A stretch of 64,000 nt of DNA. It comes from Whitmania pigra. Taxonomy: Eukaryota > Annelida > Clitellata > Hirudinida > Haemopidae. A model generated the notes under the pieces. The model did no database searches. It had not been told where the DNA came from and saw only the letters and a program-made list of their open reading frames with translations. The DNA is taken from contig JAJTWR010000251.1 of the NCBI GenBank assembly GCA_021613335.1, forward strand, positions 2,772,501 to 2,836,500, given 5' to 3'. Positions within the stretch are counted from its first letter, which is position 1. Each line of letters starts with the position of its first letter. Of the stretch, positions 28,500-46,411 are shown piece after piece. The position numbers and the translations under genes were made by a program.

Positions 28500-28779
28500 C
28501 TGAAATAAAATAAAATTTTTAACATTCTTAATTATGGTCCATCTAATTGCCAGCTAGGAACGACTTCTTATATATAATTATATTTATAATTATTATATAA
28601 ATATATAAATAAGAATCATATATATTTCTAATCTTTATGTTGTAATGTCTTAAATCTGGAAATAACGCATAGTAGTTCACTCACAAGTAAATAATAATTT
28701 ACCATGATAGTCTTTTTAAGGAATGAATTGACTGTATTTTCTTGTTTAATGGCCTAATATGTTAATCATCTCTCCTCCC

Positions 28780-28925
28780 AAACAACCGGGCATAGGCGAA
28801 GCAAGGGGTACATATGTCCCCGAGCTCTAGGGTACAAGGGCACCAAAATAAGGCCAGTTAGAATAACTGAACGAGGGTAGTAAATCGGTGACAAGATCCC
28901 TGCAGCGGCTACATCAGACTTGTTT
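28780..28925. other. GC-richer patch, possible transposon end
   Basis: An isolated patch (GGCGAAGCAAGGGGTACATA and GTCCCCGAGCTCTAGGGTAC) in the AT-rich 3' flank of receptor copy 1 resembles the G/C-tracted ends of hAT elements, but no partner end or target duplication was found. Confidence 0.25.
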
Positions 28926-29388
28926 TAATACCGAGATCCAATGAGAATAATATATTTAGATTATTAGTGATATCTTCTTGAATTTATCATTTATAATTTG
29001 TATATCCTAAGTTATGGCCTTATCAGTTAATAACATTTATTAAAAGATTTCTTATTAAAATACTTAATGTTAATGAATCTCCATTACGCATTCAAAATAC
29101 TAGTAATTTCAAAATTAAGAGTTTTAGAGAAATAACACTCTAATGGCGGAATATTTGGAATTAGTGAAAGCTTAAAAAAAACACAAAAAGTTAAATTAAG
29201 CTAATAATTAATTAAGCTAAAATTGAAAATTATTTTAAATGGTTTTAATTAAATATCTAAAGAAGAAAAGGATTCGATGAGACAGCCTAAATTAGGAAGA
29301 ATAACACAAGTTGCCTCTGATTAGCCGAGACAAAGGATTTTCATTCTTTGATAGAAAAGTGAAAACACATCATTTGATGAATAAGCCA

Positions 29389-32300
29389 TCATTTATTTTT
29401 ACGACAAAAGCAAATAATATTAATAGTTGCAAAACCCAGTATTGACAGGATAATCAATATAATCAACTTCCAAGGGCATCCCACTGACTTTTGAACTGAA
29501 AAATAAATAATATAATAACATGTTGTATTATAATGTAATGCTAATTAATATAATATAATGTAATAAACAATAGTTGTCATTCAATTCAACCTTTGCAACT
29601 GCCGTTTCGAGACATGGGATCCAATTTAACATATCCTTCCAGGCAGACACATTCATAATCTCTATAGAGGTTCTTACAAGTGGTCGTGTTAAGATCGCAA
29701 CTGGTTTCAGTTTTATTGCATTCATCGAAGTCTGTAAATTTATTACTATTTAACAGCTGACCACCCAACTACATCATAACAACTTCATCATCACCTTCAC
29801 AGATTATATCATCCACTGCACGGAGTCCAACATCGCAATTGCATCTGTAACTTCTGTATGTGTTCTCGCAAGTTCTATTTCTTTCTTTACAAACTTTGTC
29901 CTCAACACATTCGTCAATATCTGAAAGGTATTCAATGTTAGTAATTTCTGTAACCATTACAGCATCAAGACGTTCTGACATATTAATAGCATGAATAATG
30001 TCCTTTTATGCCAGCTTCCGATAACTTAATAAAACACTAACTGAAGAAACTGTTGAAACGATGGAGTAGGTAATTTATCAACAAAGAATGAAAGATTATC
30101 TTCGTAACATAATATAATCCATTCTTACCATGGCACTCCATGGCATCGTCGATGTAGAGTCCTTCAGCACAAAGGCACAAGTCAAAAATAGATCTGTTCA
30201 TCGAGAAGCCTCTATAGCAGACTATGTTTCCACATTCGGGGTCGTTGTAACAACCTAGTAACATGAAAAGCAATCAATATTGTAACTTTGAAACACAATC
30301 CATAAAATATAAAATATTTTTGATTTATTGCCAAAAACTGCGCAATTTAGAAATAAGAGTCTGACATTTCTTTTAAGGATCCCTGTTTGAGCTCTAAGGT
30401 GGAGTTTTAAAAAACAAAAATATTTTTAAAGTATTTTTTTTTTAACATTTTGCCATTTTTTAACGATTTTAATTTCATTATTTCAATAACAAAAAATTGA
30501 GAAAATATGTAACAAGCTATAAAAAGAGGGGATGATAACTTTGCTATCATGTCGACATGTAATTATTATTATTATTTAATTGTAATGTTTTTTAATATTT
30601 TTTCTATATAATATAATATTTTTGCAATAGCATAATAATAACGATAATTAAAAGTATTGTCAAAGTGCAATGTTTTATAATTTAATAAAATAGTAAAAAA
30701 ATTGTTTTTATAAAATAAAATTAAAGTAATTTTTATAAGATAATTGTTATTATTTTATTACTATAAGATGATCCTAAGTAGGCAAGTCTTTGACTCAGCT
30801 ATTGAGTCATGAATGTTCATCAGACCAGCCGTGATTTATATTTTAATAATAATATTAATATTGGAATTTATTGTGAAATTTTATCCATTTAATTTTAAAT
30901 TTGGAAGACATGGTATTTGACTCCGTCGCTCCTTTTGGTCAGAATCGCCTTGGAATTTTCAAGGCCGGATTGTTCAAGAATTCAATAATATTAATAAGTG
31001 ATTTAGTTTAATAATGGAATCTTAAACCAATGTCATGAGAAATAAACAAAGCAATTACCGATTCTCTGGCACAAGTAGTCTTCCCTTGTTCCTAAGCAAA
31101 ATGGACAGTCATCTCCATGTGACATGCAGCGTTCGAACAAGCGGGGATCCATTTCAAGTTTTTCTTGCACCGTATCTGTTATGAAAATCTGATTATCATC
31201 AAAGGTTAAATTGGATAAGATAATAAGAGAATGTAATTTACGATATCTTAATCTCATAATTATATATTTAAACTGTATGTTCTGTTTTATTGGGTTGGTA
31301 ACAAATAGCAAGTATAATAATCTTTAATGAGATGAAATCATCAGAGATTGGCAATATTTCAATTACGTATTTTCAAAATAAAATAATATTTTATTTGGTA
31401 TTTTTAAATAATTTCTTGCGTCCTTAAGTATCTCAAATCCTTAAACACTTAACTTCTGTTGGTCAGTTCCGTTACTTGCTCTAATAAACTTATTAGTTAA
31501 CTTGCTTATTTGCGGACTCCCGGGTTATTTCAATACACTAACTTTTTGAGTAGACAGAAGTAGTGCTTTCCTGAAATCCACAAATGATCGCCTCTTTCTT
31601 GGGACACCTCTTGCACAAAAGTAAATCACTCTCTACCTTCGGTAAGCTCACGATGCACAAACACTGTTCCTCCTGAGAAATAATTATTAAATTGCAGTCA
31701 AAACGTTTTACGTCACAAATGAAATTGTGCAACAATTCCAAGCGTTAGAGTCTTAAACGCGTATTTAATTATGAATGAAACTACTCTCTATGGTTGAACT
31801 TAGAAGTAACTTAAACTTAAATCTATAAAAATTCGACGAAAAAAGAAAAGGAAAAAAAAATTAGCATTTCAACTGAAATTTCATTGTCACCCTATTATCT
31901 TTCTGATTTAGTGGGCTATTCCATTTAGAGCAATTTTCTGCACCTCATACTGGCTCGGGTTTCCTGGTATCAAATCCATCTCTTTCCTGCAATTTTGTTT
32001 TAGTGTTCCAAGTGCCCCGACAATTAATTGGCGTTGTTTTTACTTTAACGTTCCACAATCTACTGATCTCTAATTGTAAATCTTTATATTTCAGAATTTT
32101 TTCATTTAGTTTTTCCATAATATTTTGGTCGACAGGTGTGAAAATTGCAATTAACAGGAAATAATTTTGTTTTCTGTCTAAAAATATTAGGTCCGATCTA
32201 TTAGCAGGAATTGTTCTACTTTTGGATATACTGTGGTCTCACATGATGTTAATGTCGTTGGTACTCAAGCTTATGTTTTATAAATATTGAAATAACCCGG

Positions 32301-34194
32301 GAGTCCGCAAATAAGTAAGTTAACTAATAAGTTTATTAGAGTAAGTATTCAATTAATGAAACTGAATAATAGAAGTTAAGTGTTTAAGGAATGAGGTACT
32401 TAAGGATGCAAATGGATATTTTGGGCTTCCAAGTTGTCTGGATTCTCGTTGTTTGTCAGGTGATTATCGAGAATGCTTTTCTGTAGCAAAAATAGATACC
32501 AATAGATAACAATATGTATGATATTGGTAATGTCTTCTGGTGTGAGGTTATATTACGTTGGGTAATAGCGGAAAAACTTTGTTTTGGTTTTAGATTTGGA
32601 GCTGGTTTGATACGTTTGATACGCGTGGTTTATTTCATTTGTTTTCGATATTGAGCAGACTTCTGTATTTTCTATAAATTTGATACAAGAGACCTAGACA
32701 TCTTCTATTATTACCTCGTACTCAAGACTTAATAATAATAATGTTAATAAATTATTAATCATTTCAATAATAATAATGATTAATATTAATTTAAATTAAA
32801 ATAATAATTAATAATAATAATTGCAATAACAATTACCAGTAATTTGCATGAAGCAACTAAAGCCTTTACAAATTTATTATTTTTATTATTATAAATATAT
32901 TTATAAGTTTTAATTTTATTATATTAATTATAATAAGGTGAATAAAATAATATGTGTTTCTATCAAGAATATCAATTAATTAATTAATAATAACATTAAT
33001 ATTAAAATATTATTTTATTCACCTCATTAAAGCCATAAAATGGCATGCTTGAACAGTATAATTCACAGTTCACAAATGTTTCGACTGGTTGCAATTCCTT
33101 GAAGTTTGTCATCTTATAACATCCGACATATTTGTAAAGATTTGTTTCTGAAATAAAATAACATAATCAACATGTTTAATTATGGTCCATCTAATTGTTA
33201 GTGGACGACTTCTGGTTAATTACTATAAATAATTAAAATTAAAATTAAAATTTGCAAATTTTGTCAAAATCCAATTGTTTCAATATCATACATTTCAAAT
33301 TGCAATCTTCACAATTCGTTTACCGTATCCTTGGATAACTAAATCCAACATTTTGAAACCAATGTTTTCGGAGGCGTTTAATGAGAGTACTAGAAACTGG
33401 TAGCCATCGAGGTCCGCAACTTTGAAACTTGTCGAATTGACTGGATGGAAAAATACACGACTCATTCCAATCATTCCTCCACGCACTATAACATTTCCTA
33501 AGGCTGGATAACAAGTTGGATTATTTATTTCAGTGTTATTTGTGAATAATTGAATATTTATTTATATTTGTAGGCCAAAATTTATTAAACAGAATCTTTT
33601 ATTAAGCCACAAACTTTACCCTCCAATCATTATCAATGAAGGTCATTGAAGTACAATGTACAAATATTTAAATATAAATAAACGCATTAACAAGTCATGA
33701 ACAACTAAGACAACTAGAAGTTGGTATACTGACCACAACGTTACTAATATAATTTAATTTCAAAATGACAAAATAATTCCTATTGAACAATTAGTGCAAT
33801 TATTTTTGAAGCAGAGTTTATAATTTTTAAATCCAAGTCGGTATAACTTTAGATTCCTCTGTTAAATTCGATTTATGAAGATGGAGAAATTGATTTCAAT
33901 AAATAACAAAACAAATAAAATAATGTTAAATTTATAAAAATTTTAAATCAAACCAAAAATGGTTTAACAAAATTAGCAGTAAAACTCACACAATCTCACA
34001 TCCACATAAGATATATAATGGTAACTTTTAAAGCCAATAACAAGATATAGTAAAGTATCAAATTTCTCCACTTCTTCAAAATCATGAAACATCCCTTTGT
34101 TCGTGTACAAGGCTGCTATATTCGACATATTAGGCCAGCATTGTACTCTCGACATCGTCAGAACGATAAAACTTGCAACTGTTCGAATCGACAT
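29389..34194 (-). CDS. Receptor copy 1: signal peptide-WSC-EGF-cbEGF-cbEGF-TM protein, nine exons
   Basis: Exons, 5' to 3' on the minus strand: 34194-33990, 33503-33324, 33147-33023, 31672-31543, 31175-31059, 30254-30129, 29920-29795, 29731-29591, 29495-29389. All borders are GT/AG and all phases join, giving 418 codons plus TGA. Seen: a signal peptide (MSIRTVASFIVLTMSRVQC); an N-terminal part to about residue 128 with alternating hydrophobic strands; a WSC module at about 133-211 with eight cysteines, a YVGCY start and a SVY end; a Cys-rich linker 214-252; an EGF-like module 253-294; two calcium-binding EGF modules 295-336 (DIDEC) and 337-383 (DFDEC), both with the C-x-N-x4-Y-x-C-x-C hydroxylation pattern; a TM helix about 394-413; and the tail RKNK. 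The N-terminal part may be a diverged discoidin/F-lectin-like fold (weak inference). WSC modules are known as carbohydrate binders, so a cell-surface recognition or adhesion role is inferred. The start codon is kept in copy 2. No transcript support is available. Confidence 0.82.
31418..31536 (+). repeat. Dispersed repeat R, partial copy downstream of exon 4
   Basis: About 115 bases ending GGACTCCCGGGTTATTTCAA. Matches 43225-43437 in direct orientation and 32284-32500 in inverted orientation. It lacks the first 80 bases of the longer copies. The family is not recognised. Confidence 0.65.
31860..32245 (-). mobile_element. R2-type LINE C-terminal remnant in intron 3 of receptor copy 1
   Basis: Minus-strand pieces in two frames read NRSDLIFLDRKQNYFLLIAI, ILKYKDLQLEISRLWNVK, then after a frame slip IVGALGTLKQN and SQYEVQKIALNGIAH. 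These match the end of R2-like reverse-transcriptase polyproteins (DxNIxxKxxEKxxKYxxL, then IVGALG). The 5' part is missing. It lies between exon 3 and exon 4 of the receptor gene. Confidence 0.72.
32284..32500 (-). repeat. Dispersed repeat R, inverted copy in intron 3
   Basis: Reverse complement of the repeat at 43225 (full length, about 215 bases, from CAGAAAAGCATTCTCGATA to CGGGTTATTTCAAT). With the partial copy at 31418 it forms inverted arms of about 115 bases enclosing exon 4 of receptor copy 1. Confidence 0.65.
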
Positions 34195-34325
34195 TTCTTT
34201 ATAAAACAACTTTGCAGTAGAAGGCTTCTTCCTTGCAATCGTTGAGAATTTGAAATCAATGGCGATGTCACAAACAAAACAAACTAAAAGTAAACGTTTG
34301 TTTTTAAATATGTATTCTGTTACTT
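34195..34325 (-). promoter_or_regulatory. Proximal promoter and 5' leader of receptor copy 1
   Basis: About 130 bases upstream of the start codon are almost identical to the bases upstream of copy 2 (42659-42780), while identity stops beyond them. The block holds a TATA-like TATTTAAA (minus strand, 34310-34303) about 110 bases before the ATG and a T/G-rich GTTTGTTTTGTTTG stretch with possible forkhead sites. The 3' end of a LINE remnant begins about 10 bases further upstream, so any older distal promoter of copy 1 has been displaced. The transcription start is not known. Confidence 0.45.
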
Positions 34326-34993
34326 TTTTTGTTGTTACTCCGCCTTGGAGCTCCGACAGGGATCCTCAGAGGAATTTCCCTCGTCTTCAAGTGTTTCGGT
34401 CCTTTGAATCTCCTTATGTTGTCGGGGGACGGGATCAGCCTGATGTCCCTGTCGGTTTTGTCTTTCTGGACCCAACTTTTACCGCCGGCTATGAAAGGCA
34501 CCCGCTGGCCTTATTGTGCCGGTCACTGCTGCTTGGACTGGTGCGACTGCAAAAGCTCTCAATGGCTTCTTCATGTCGCATGCTACCTGCTTTTCAGCTG
34601 CAAACTTTGACTATGTGAGTTTCTCTCTGGTTTTTTTATATCGATCGCATCCACCTCAGTTGCCAACAGCGGTCATGAAACTTAGTATATGCAAACTGGG
34701 CCTTATAATTTCTTTGTAGCGGCAGCCGGAGAAAAAAATAGAAATTTTCGGGAGTCGACCCATTTCTCCCAACAGTACCGCATCTCTCGATCCCGTCGTT
34801 CGGTGTATCATTCATACCAGAGATTGACGGCTTTCCCCGGATTCCTCAGTGGCCTCTTATGACTTCTTCTGGCTCCTAACGTGCCAGATCCAGAATGAAA
34901 CCGCTTCTGCGGCCTCAGACATCTTTGTCATAGCCTTTATTCTCTCTCGGCTTGACAATCCAATCTTGGTGAGGAAAGCGTAAATCGACTTAC

Positions 34994-35430
34994 CAGTAAT
35001 TCGTTACTGTAATTAATTACTTTTTTTGGTAATTTTTACTTGGAACAACTAAACAAAATTTTCTTACTTTTACTTGTAACAAATTACTATTTTCGGTCAT
35101 ACTTTTAATTCGTAACCTTTTTGGCACAAGGCGTTACAAAGTTATATAAATAAAATTGTAAATTAGTTTAATTTTATTTTAAAATTTGTGTAAAATTCTA
35201 GATTATTATTCTTTGGTTGGTTCGAGAACCTTTCTCTTTCCGATCAGTCTTTCTTTTGTTATTGTGGTTGTCGCCAGTCGTTTTTGTTAAATCGGAGAAA
35301 GCATCTCATTTATCTGATGCTGACAGTGGTGAAGACAGTTTCTTCAGTTGCACAAGATCAACTGTGTCTCACACTGATATTCTGTTGTGGTCGACCGATC
35401 AAATAACATGAACATTATTATTTCACTGCC
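34994..35430 (+). mobile_element. Internally deleted BED-type hAT copy nested in a LINE
   Basis: Starts with the family left end (TAATTCGTTACTGTAATTAA), keeps the AT-rich 5' region and a short coding scrap with the family motif SDADSGEDSFFSCTRST, then ends in a scrap matching HEHYYFT. The related LINE at 62.0 kb lacks this block, so it is an insertion. The very ends and the target duplication have decayed. Confidence 0.65.
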
Positions 35431-35465
35431 TCCTGCGCCAATTTTGATGGGGAAGAGGTCTGTCC

Positions 35466-35998
35466 TGTCACGTCCGAAGGTCCGTGACCGTGGTCGACGC
35501 CACTTCTACCATAAAGAATACTAGCTACTAGAAATCGTCAAAACAAGCTTTATTCACACATCAACCGCATATAACAGGCCTCAAACAAATTCTCACTAAC
35601 TATAACTCTAACTAACTAAATCTCTAACTCTAAATCGAACTCCGAACTAACTAACTCTCCCGCCATTCGGGCCAGACTTAAATTCTCCTAGTCGAGTTAA
35701 TTATTCCAATATATTCATAAGCGCAGACAACCAATCCCATAAACAAGTACATAAATAACGTCCAATCAAAATTCAAGGAAATTGGTTACTGCGCATTAAA
35801 GTTAACCAATTACGATTCACAAAATTAGATTCCTAAAGGTTCAACTAAACGCCTCGCAACTAATTCGATTAACTTATTTTACACAACTATTCACAGATAA
35901 TAAAATTAATTAAAAATGTTCAACAAACCATATACAATATAATAAATAAAGGGAGATATTAAACTTGTCATGACGGTCTTCTAGACCCAGTCGTGACA
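35466..35998 (-). mobile_element. Solo LTR, 533 bp, with 5-bp target duplication
   Basis: The block begins TGTCACG and ends CGTGACA, a perfect 7-bp inverted terminus of the TG...CA type. TGTCC flanks it at 35461-35465 and 35999-36003, and the related LINE at 62.05 kb has a single uninterrupted site. On the minus strand a GTGAATAAAGC polyadenylation-like signal near 35550 suggests that orientation. No internal retroelement genes are present. The class is inferred to be an LTR retrotransposon of unknown family. Confidence 0.75.
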
Positions 35999-37085
35999 TG
36001 TCCGATATCCTCTCGCTTCCAGGTCAGATCTGCATACTTATCTGCTTTGAGCGCATTGCTGTATTGTAGCCTGTCCTCCCACGATACAGTCAGCTTCATC
36101 AGAATGATGGCATCCGTCTATGACGATACGAGCACCAGATTCGGCCTCTTGCCACTTTCTATCAGCACCTGGGGTGCTCGTCCCTTCTAAGTCGAAGGTC
36201 CAGTCGTTTGCTCCTGCAAGAATGTCTCGCCTGGGAGTTTGACATCTCTTTTTGCAGAGGTGTGCCCTCGCGCAAGAAATTAATCCTTTGCTGCTTTGAG
36301 ATCGTGCGCGAGGTTTTTTTTACGTTTCCCAGCTTGCTTGCTACGCTGCCTTGCCTATTATGTTGATAGTATGTTAATGAGCCCATTCCTAATGATACTT
36401 GTAATTATTAGAATTCACATGTTATCTGAAGCTAAGATTTTGATAAAACATTCTTCATTTTATTCAGAATTTGAATTTAATTTCAATTCGGTGAGGACGC
36501 AAACAAATGCGACTTACATTTGGAAATTAAAGGTAAAGATGCATTCTTTAAATCAATCCAAACGATAGTGAACCTTCTTGCTTTAGAAAACAGGCATTAA
36601 AAAGTTATATTATAAGGCAATCATCGTTAAGATTAAACTTTTTTGATACCAATGTGAATAACATGTTTAGCTTATCTGTGATATTTTCCTTTTGCATTTA
36701 TCAACTCTGATTTGGATATCCCCAGTTATTATATAATGTGGGAACAACATTTATTAAAAAGAAATACATAAATTATATTTTCATTAAAAATTTAAAATAC
36801 TAATAATTTCAAAACTAAGAGTTTGAGAGAAAAAACTGTTGAAGATTAACAGCGGAGTATAGTTAATTAATGAAAGCATATACAATAATAATTAATATAC
36901 AACAAAATAAATAAGCCGTAATTGAAAGTTAATTTAAACATTTCCAATTAAATATTTAAAAAAGAAAAAGATTCGATGAGACATGCTCAAGTTAGTGGAG
37001 AAGGAATAATACAAATTGCAGCAGCCTCTGATTGGTTGAAACAATGTTTCCGTGTTTCATTCTTTGACAGAGGAGTGAAAACACA

Positions 37086-42658
<5,573 letters not shown>

Positions 42659-42782
42659 TTTGTATAAAAAAAACTTTGCAGTAGAAGGCTTCTTCCTTAT
42701 AATCGTTGAGAATTTGAAATCAATGGCGATGTCACAAACAAAACAAACTAAAAGTAAACGTTTGTTTTAAAATATGTATTCA
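42659..42782 (-). promoter_or_regulatory. Proximal promoter and 5' leader of receptor copy 2
   Basis: Nearly identical to the leader of copy 1 up to about 42776, including the T/G-rich block and a TATA-like TATTTTAAA near 42770. Upstream of it the sequence has no relation to copy 1, because copy 1 carries a LINE remnant there. Confidence 0.4.
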
Positions 42783-43224
42783 GCTCTACCTTGTATACTA
42801 AGTTTTAAGTGTGTGACGCGAGGTCTGAATGTTCTAAGTAAAATCATAAGCTCAAACTAGACTTAATTTATTAATTCAGTAATCTTCAGTAAACTGATCG
42901 CATTTTTGAAAACATGGATCAACTTAAATCCACCTCTCCTTCTGAAAGTATAAAAACAAAGTACTGCATTTGAATTAGGATTTAGGATTCTAAAGTTACT
43001 TTTGACCTTGAGAATCTCACTCTATTAATATTTTTTGTTGAATGGATATTAAATGTGAATTTCTGAGTGTTAATTTAATTAGAAATAATGACTGAGTAAG
43101 TAATATTTAAATTATAATTTCAAATTTTTTGTATTGTTGTAAACTTGAAAATTAATTAAGTTTATATTGCTAAAATAATTAAATCTAAATTTCATTATAT
43201 TTGGTATCTTTGTCGGGCACGTGG

Positions 43225-43437
43225 TATCTAATATTTCTACAGAAAAGCATTCTCGATATTCACCTGACATTCAGCTAGAATCCAAACAACTTAGAAGCCC
43301 AAATATACATTTGCATCTTCTAAGTACCTCAATTCCTTAAACTCTTACCTTCGATTATTCAGTTCCGTTAACTGAATACTTGCTTAATAAACTTACTCTA
43401 AAACTTACTAGTTCCCGGACCCCAGGTTATTTCAGTA
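43225..43437 (+). repeat. Dispersed repeat R, full copy upstream of receptor copy 2
   Basis: Runs from CAGAAAAGCATTCTCGATA to CCAGGTTATTTCAG. Roughly 80-85 percent identical to the copies at 31.4 and 32.3 kb. It lies about 570 bases upstream of the start of receptor copy 2. It has no coding content and might be a SINE or a LINE end. Confidence 0.6.
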
Positions 43438-44213
43438 TGATGAGCGTCAGTTACATTTAATTTGATTAATTAAAGATTACATTAGAAGTTTATTATAAAA
43501 AATGTAACAATTAATAAATAAAGAAATAGCCGTGAGTTTATTTTAATGATCTATTAATGGGCTTGTTAGTTAGTTAAATTAAATGACTTTAATTGATAAT
43601 TGTGCTAGCCAACTTTTGTATGTTATTTTAAATTTGTTTGTTTCCGTTCAACCTTGAAAATACATACGCCATCTAAACCAAAAATGTTATTCAATCAAAT
43701 AATAGTAAATAAATTTAAAAATAAATTAACTAGATATTATTTTAAAATCATTTTAAATTGTTATCTACGCAAAACCCCAATAGAAAATCAATGCTCGGCA
43801 GATGGCAGGAAGAGATACCGCTTAAAGCCCTGCTCCACGGTGTTGCAACTTACTTAGGCATCTGACAATTTTAGATTACCTAGCGTAATTATTTGAGGTG
43901 AGTGAATAACAATTATTTTTATTAATTATTACAATTAATCGAATTACTAGAAGTATTTTTAAAATTATTAATTATATTACTATGTTTCGAATTACTGTTA
44001 TAATTTTTTTGTTTGACTTGATTTTAAACAAAGTTTGCAAATTAAAGAATTAATTAAGAAATAATAATGCAAACCAGAAAATGTTGCATAACCGCAAACA
44101 TTGATTAAAAACATAGGTAAATATCTATGTGCTTTTGTAATATTAATTTAATTCAACGATATATCAAATTGTTAGATTAGTAATTAATGTTAGCATAATA
44201 TTAGACCTAAACA

Positions 44214-44359
<146 letters not shown>

Positions 44360-46190
44360 GAGATATATATATTATGTTTATACACTATTTTTTCATTGGA
44401 TTAATTAAATGTTTAACATTTAATAAATATATGATAGAATTTTAACATTTTAAATAATAAGCATTCTATTTATTTATTGGTAGAAAAACATTTTAATAAC
44501 CATGAGCATGTTGATAAGAGGTTATGACTATATACAAATAATTATTCTAAGAACATTACATTAAGAATTATTTAAATTGGGTAATTCAGAAATAAAAAGT
44601 ATGTGATCATTATTACTGAAAATATATATTTTAAAATTTAGCATTCATATCAAGTGCATAAAGTAATTAATATGCTTTTAATGTAAATTAAAATTGAATC
44701 ATTTTCTAAATTTACTTTTAACAAATATACCAATAAGAGGTAGCGAAATACATTATTAGGAAGATTAATTATAAATTTATGCTAATTTTTTATAGGTACT
44801 AATTTCAAATGAATGAGATGATAATTATAAATGTATAGCATTGTTTAGTTATTGTTAACAAATTTAATTAATGCAGAAAATATTATTACTATTTTTCTAA
44901 TGTGTTGTTGTTGGTAATAATTTGATAATAAATATTATCTCAAAATATGAAAATAAATTAAATAATTGATCAAATGAAACAATAAAACACGTAAGGAAAC
45001 CATATACAAAATTTATTTTAAATTAAAAAAAAAACATGGAAATTTTCAAAAAACAAAAAATATTGTAGCCTTGCAAGCAGAATGCAGAGCTGATGGTCAT
45101 AAAGTAGCATTCCTTCACTCCTGAGTGTATCGTAAATCAATCTAGATCAGGTCAAGGAAAATGAGAGGCTGAAATTATGCAAGTAATAAAAAGTATTATT
45201 TAAAAATTACCTAAATAAAAAAGATTTATGCATTATTATGTTAACATGCAGCTACTGCTTCATTACGATAAATGCTGTTTAATCACTATTCACTGCATTA
45301 TATTTATTAACTGAATTAATTATCGTAATTATGTTATATATTGACATCATTCAATATGAGGTACATGATGAGATAGTAACTAGTAATAAATTGCAGCAAT
45401 AGAAAATTTCTAATTCTTTAATTTGTTAATAGAGCGTTTTTTTTTAAATTTTAATGATTCTACATTAATTAATTTTCAGTTTTCTTAACTGATTTTTTAT
45501 CATAAGGTTATGTGTCTCATAAATTCTTCAAAGTTTTTACCTATTTCCATACACGGTTTAAAATGCGGAAAAGTAGTAAAATAACAAATATTTACTCCAT
45601 GTTTTATTCAATTAAATTAATTAGAACCAAAATAATTTTTAAATTTTATCCTGATAAATCTATTAATTGATTTAATGAATTAATTTAAATAAGAGGGTGC
45701 GAACACCTTAAGCTGATAAATATTTTAAAATATCAGAATCCTATTTTAAATCGCATTTCAGAAAAATAAATTCCAAAGTTTCTGAAATGTTTTATTGACA
45801 CATGGGAAAATTACCTCTTGGACATTTATCGTTGCATCCGACATTTATTTGGAGCATCACTCATTGCACTCAGCATTTGTAATTGTCTTGTGGAAATTGA
45901 GGATGGTTTTCCTGTCTGCTAATCTGTTTTTACAATTTCATAAACCTTTATATGAATTTAATTTTAATTATTTTCACTGGTTGTTATTGTTGTTATTATT
46001 ATTCTTGTCGGAGATACATATATAAAAAAAATTTGTAATTTGAAAACAATTTAATTTTATAAATAAATTAATTTGAATTTAATATAATAAATAGTAATTA
46101 ATGAAAATATTATTACATCATTTAAATGATTAAACTTCAACAATGTGAATATATTAATATTGAAATATATATTTATTATATATACAGAAA

Positions 46191-46192
<2 letters not shown>

Positions 46193-46219
<27 letters not shown>
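46193..46219 (+). repeat. (TTA)n microsatellite
   Basis: Nine units, no gene. Confidence 0.85.
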
Positions 46220-46222
<3 letters not shown>

Positions 46223-46411
46223 TGTTCTCATTATTATTCTCAGTAATAAATAGAGATCCTCTTCTGCTTAATATGTGGAATGTTATCAATAACTCGATAT
46301 GCAGTAAAGCAAAAGTGTTTTATTGACAATCTTGTTATCATTATATATAATAATAATTAATTAAAATAATGATAATTAAAATTGTTATTGTTTGTAGTGT
46401 TTTTATTTTTC

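Larger units (their letters stand above)
31543..33147 (-). other. WSC domain of receptor copy 1, split over two exons
   Basis: Exon 3 (33147-33023) encodes the first half, with YVGCY followed by a C-x3-C pair and MPFYGFNE. Exon 4 (31672-31543) encodes the second half, with EEQCLCI, C-x2-C, a final CGF and TSVY. Together they follow the WSC cysteine order (one, two, two, two, one) and the usual aromatic ending. The phase-0 junction joins GFNE directly to EEQ. The intron between them is about 1.35 kb and contains an R2-type LINE fragment and a repeat arm. Exon 4 ends at a GTTAGT donor; reading through it would stop two codons later. Confidence 0.8.
34333..36370 (-). mobile_element. Non-LTR retrotransposon 3' remnant between receptor copies 1 and 2
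   Basis: On the minus strand, near 36350-36200, a segment reads QQRINFLREGTPLQKEMSNS, and near 34990-34860 the ORF2 C-terminus reads FLTKIGLSSRERIKAMTKMS then AAEAVSFWIWHVRSQKKS and a stop at 34859-34857. These are the tail of a reverse-transcriptase polyprotein whose cysteine region is seen at 57.2 kb. The rest to 34333 is 3' UTR. A hAT fragment and a solo LTR are nested inside. The same insertion is found at 61258-62320. Confidence 0.72.
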
